The notes under the pieces: generated by a model | Told to the model about the DNA's origin: nothing | The model's database searches: none | Seen by the model: only the letters and a program-made list of their open reading frames with translations | NCBI GenBank assembly: GCA_029448655.1 | Contig: JACCLO010000014.1 | Coordinates: 372,001 to 436,000 of the forward strand | Source: Wolfiporia cocos | Lineage: Eukaryota > Basidiomycota > Agaricomycetes > Polyporales > Phaeolaceae | Direction: 5' to 3' | DNA length: 64,000 bases | Position numbers and translations under genes: made by a program | In this document: one piece after another, positions 62,452 through 64,000 of the stretch | How positions within the stretch are numbered: position 1 is the stretch's first letter | Layout of the letters: every line of letters begins with the position of its first letter

Positions 62452-63633
62452 ATGGTATTCAGCCTGGTGGCCGTTGTATCTCCAATTAAATCTTCTTCTG
62501 GTACGGCGGAGGTGGGGATCCACACTCTCACCAGCTCGTCGAAACCAGAGACAGCGGGTGTTAGATCGACCTCCATCCCAGCTCCGCCCGCTCATGCATC
62601 TACACTAAGCACACACAGCACATCTTCCAAGCTCACTGCCTCGACATCCGGAACGTCCAAGACTGTGCAGGCCCATATAACGTCCTCCTCTCTTCAACCA
62701 CCCAGGGTCGCACGGAGACAGTCACGACCAAGATCACAGTGATGGACACGACGACGGTGAATGGGTCAACCCTCACCGTCACGTACTCTGTTCCGACCAC
62801 TCAGAGTCCCACCACGAACGCGCAAACTCCATTGTCGGCATCGACAAACACATCCCCATACACGTCGCTCACCAGCGCCAATTCACCATCCATAAGTCAA
62901 TACTCGACTACTGCTGTAGAGCCTTTATCGCCTCTCAGCATCACACCTAGTGTGATGGCCGCCACGCTGTCCTCCTCCTCCAGAGGCAGTTTCCCTGTCA
63001 AAGAGATTGTTGGGATAGCGATTGCTAGTTGGCTCTTTCTCGCACTTTCCCTCTTTCTCATGTGACGGCTCTACTCGAAGCGCGGCAGGGGTCCGGCCGT
63101 CACACCGTACAGTAAGTCTGCATCACAGACATCCATTCATTTTTTCCATTCTGAAACAAGTGCTAGACCTGCCACGGGAGGTATACTCACCATACCCCGC
63201 ACGACGGCAGTGGTCGCCTGACAGGCCATCACCGTTCGACGCGGGCTCTTCGGACGGTGTGTCCACCTTGCATGCACGCCAGCCAACCGGGAACTAAGAC
63301 CACACACTAGAGCTGCTGACGCCAGCCGCCCGCTCGCACATACCCGCGCTGCGCCTCGACATGCGCAGCCCGCCGCCCGCGCGGACGCCTAGATGGAGCT
63401 GCGACGGCGCGCCCTCCTCGCCCGGCCTGCACCCGGTGCAGAAGGCGGACGTCTCCCACTCCCGCGCGCCGTCCGCTATGTCCATGTCGAGCGCGCAGAG
63501 TAGGCACGTGTCCCAGCCCGCGTCGCGCCGCTCGGTGGACGGCGGCGTGCGCCTGGCGGGCGGCCCCTCGGGTGAGAGCGCGCGCCACGATGCGGTCAGC
63601 GTACGTACGTTGCCGCCGGCGTATCAGTGGTGA
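62452..63633 (+). CDS. Ser/Thr-rich membrane protein, one in-frame stop after the membrane span
   Basis: The 5' end is unresolved; Ser/Thr-rich frames run from about 62452 with at least one frame change (an intron) before 62700. From there one frame reads TVNGSTLTVTYSVP, a Ser/Thr stretch, and the helix EIVGIAIASWLFLALSLFLM. TGA follows at 63063-63065, then RLYSKRGRGPAVTPY to 63111. Introns 63112-63166 (55 nt) and 63257-63310 (54 nt) lead to the tail, which ends VDGGVRLAGGP then TLPPAYQW. The tail matches the 56.8-kb gene in its two motifs, so the frame beyond the TGA is real coding sequence. Either this allele is truncated after the membrane span or the sequence carries an error there. Confidence 0.55.
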
Positions 63634-64000
63634 GGGGGTGTGGCGTGCGGTGTGATCGGATAAAGATACTGTGAACTTGGATTTGGATTTGGTGGCGGTC
63701 CTCTGTCGTCACCGTTGGTATGTTAGCTTGGTTTGCACATGCTGGGATGATTCGTCTGTATCGTATGGGGGGAGGGACGGGGGTTGTCTGGTGAGTCCGT
63801 TCCGTTGGCACAAAGGCGTGTCATTTTGATGGCCTGTGCTCTTTGATAGCCATCTATTCATCGGTTAGCATAATCGAAATACAATTCTGCACTGCGTTGC
63901 ATCGCACCGACATACCACACGTCTTGTGGAATGATCTCGTTCATACTCGAATCTGCAAAACCTTCAGAGGAGTCGACTCCATCACTAATTATGTACGTTC
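63634..64000. other. 3' flank, no gene seen
   Basis: The last 367 bp of the window follow the stop of the membrane-protein gene. No further exon or RNA gene is apparent. Confidence 0.4.

Noticed and set aside
1..64000. CRISPR arrays, operons, riboswitches
   Set aside because: This is fungal nuclear DNA with spliced genes; no regular spacer-repeat arrays are seen other than the minisatellite.

Overview
This window is fungal nuclear DNA. It looks like an Agaricomycete, probably a white-rot polypore. Genes are split by many introns of about 48-63 nt with GTRNGT starts and CAG/TAG ends. The transposons are chromodomain Ty3/gypsy elements. The conserved genes (hexokinase, YTM1, mitochondrial uL14, peroxisomal-type hydratase 2, cytosolic-type MnSOD) read best as basidiomycete proteins.

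Layout. Bases 1-7.9 kb hold four tightly packed housekeeping genes: uL14m (-), hexokinase (+), YTM1 (-) and a MaoC-type enoyl-CoA hydratase 2 (+). I could resolve the exons of all four, including a 6-nt micro-exon in the last. From 9 to 54 kb lies a tandem family on the minus strand: three 519-residue acyltransferase-like genes of identical structure (10.7-12.3, 46.9-48.5 and 50.6-52.2 kb), two of them each preceded by a 292-residue mitochondrial crotonase-type hydratase (48.9-50.1 and 52.7-53.9 kb). The array is split between copies 1 and 2 by a 33.4-kb transposon island, 12995-46353. The island is bounded by GC-rich inverted repeats and an 8-bp target duplication, and a paralogous empty site survives at 10099-10106.

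Inside the island, from outside in, are: hAT-like ends; a 706-bp palindromic element with tRNA-like arms; a second inverted-repeat element (13908-45940); and three Ty3/gypsy chromoviruses, all on the minus strand. These are RE1 (14382-32922, decayed, itself hit by RE2 and by a solo LTR), RE2 (20125-30120, intact reading frames, LTRs almost identical) and RE3 (37226-45690, young LTRs but CGA-to-TGA stops). Solo LTRs and a minisatellite fill 31.3-37.2 kb. All three elements carry a dUTPase, but in two different positions in Pol. All three show an 11-nt match between LTR and primer site that suggests Tf1-like self-priming. RE1 and RE3 share a third ORF with zinc knuckles that overlaps the Pol C-terminus for about 1 kb in another frame. 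RE2 instead has an extra ORF upstream of gag.

Bases 54.6-64 kb return to single-copy DNA: three Ser/Thr-rich single-pass membrane proteins (54.6-56.0, 56.8-58.9 and about 62.5-63.6 kb; the N-termini are not fully resolved) and a Mn-superoxide dismutase (60.5-61.2 kb). All splice sites were inferred by eye from consensus sites, intron length, phase and protein family. No transcript data were available.
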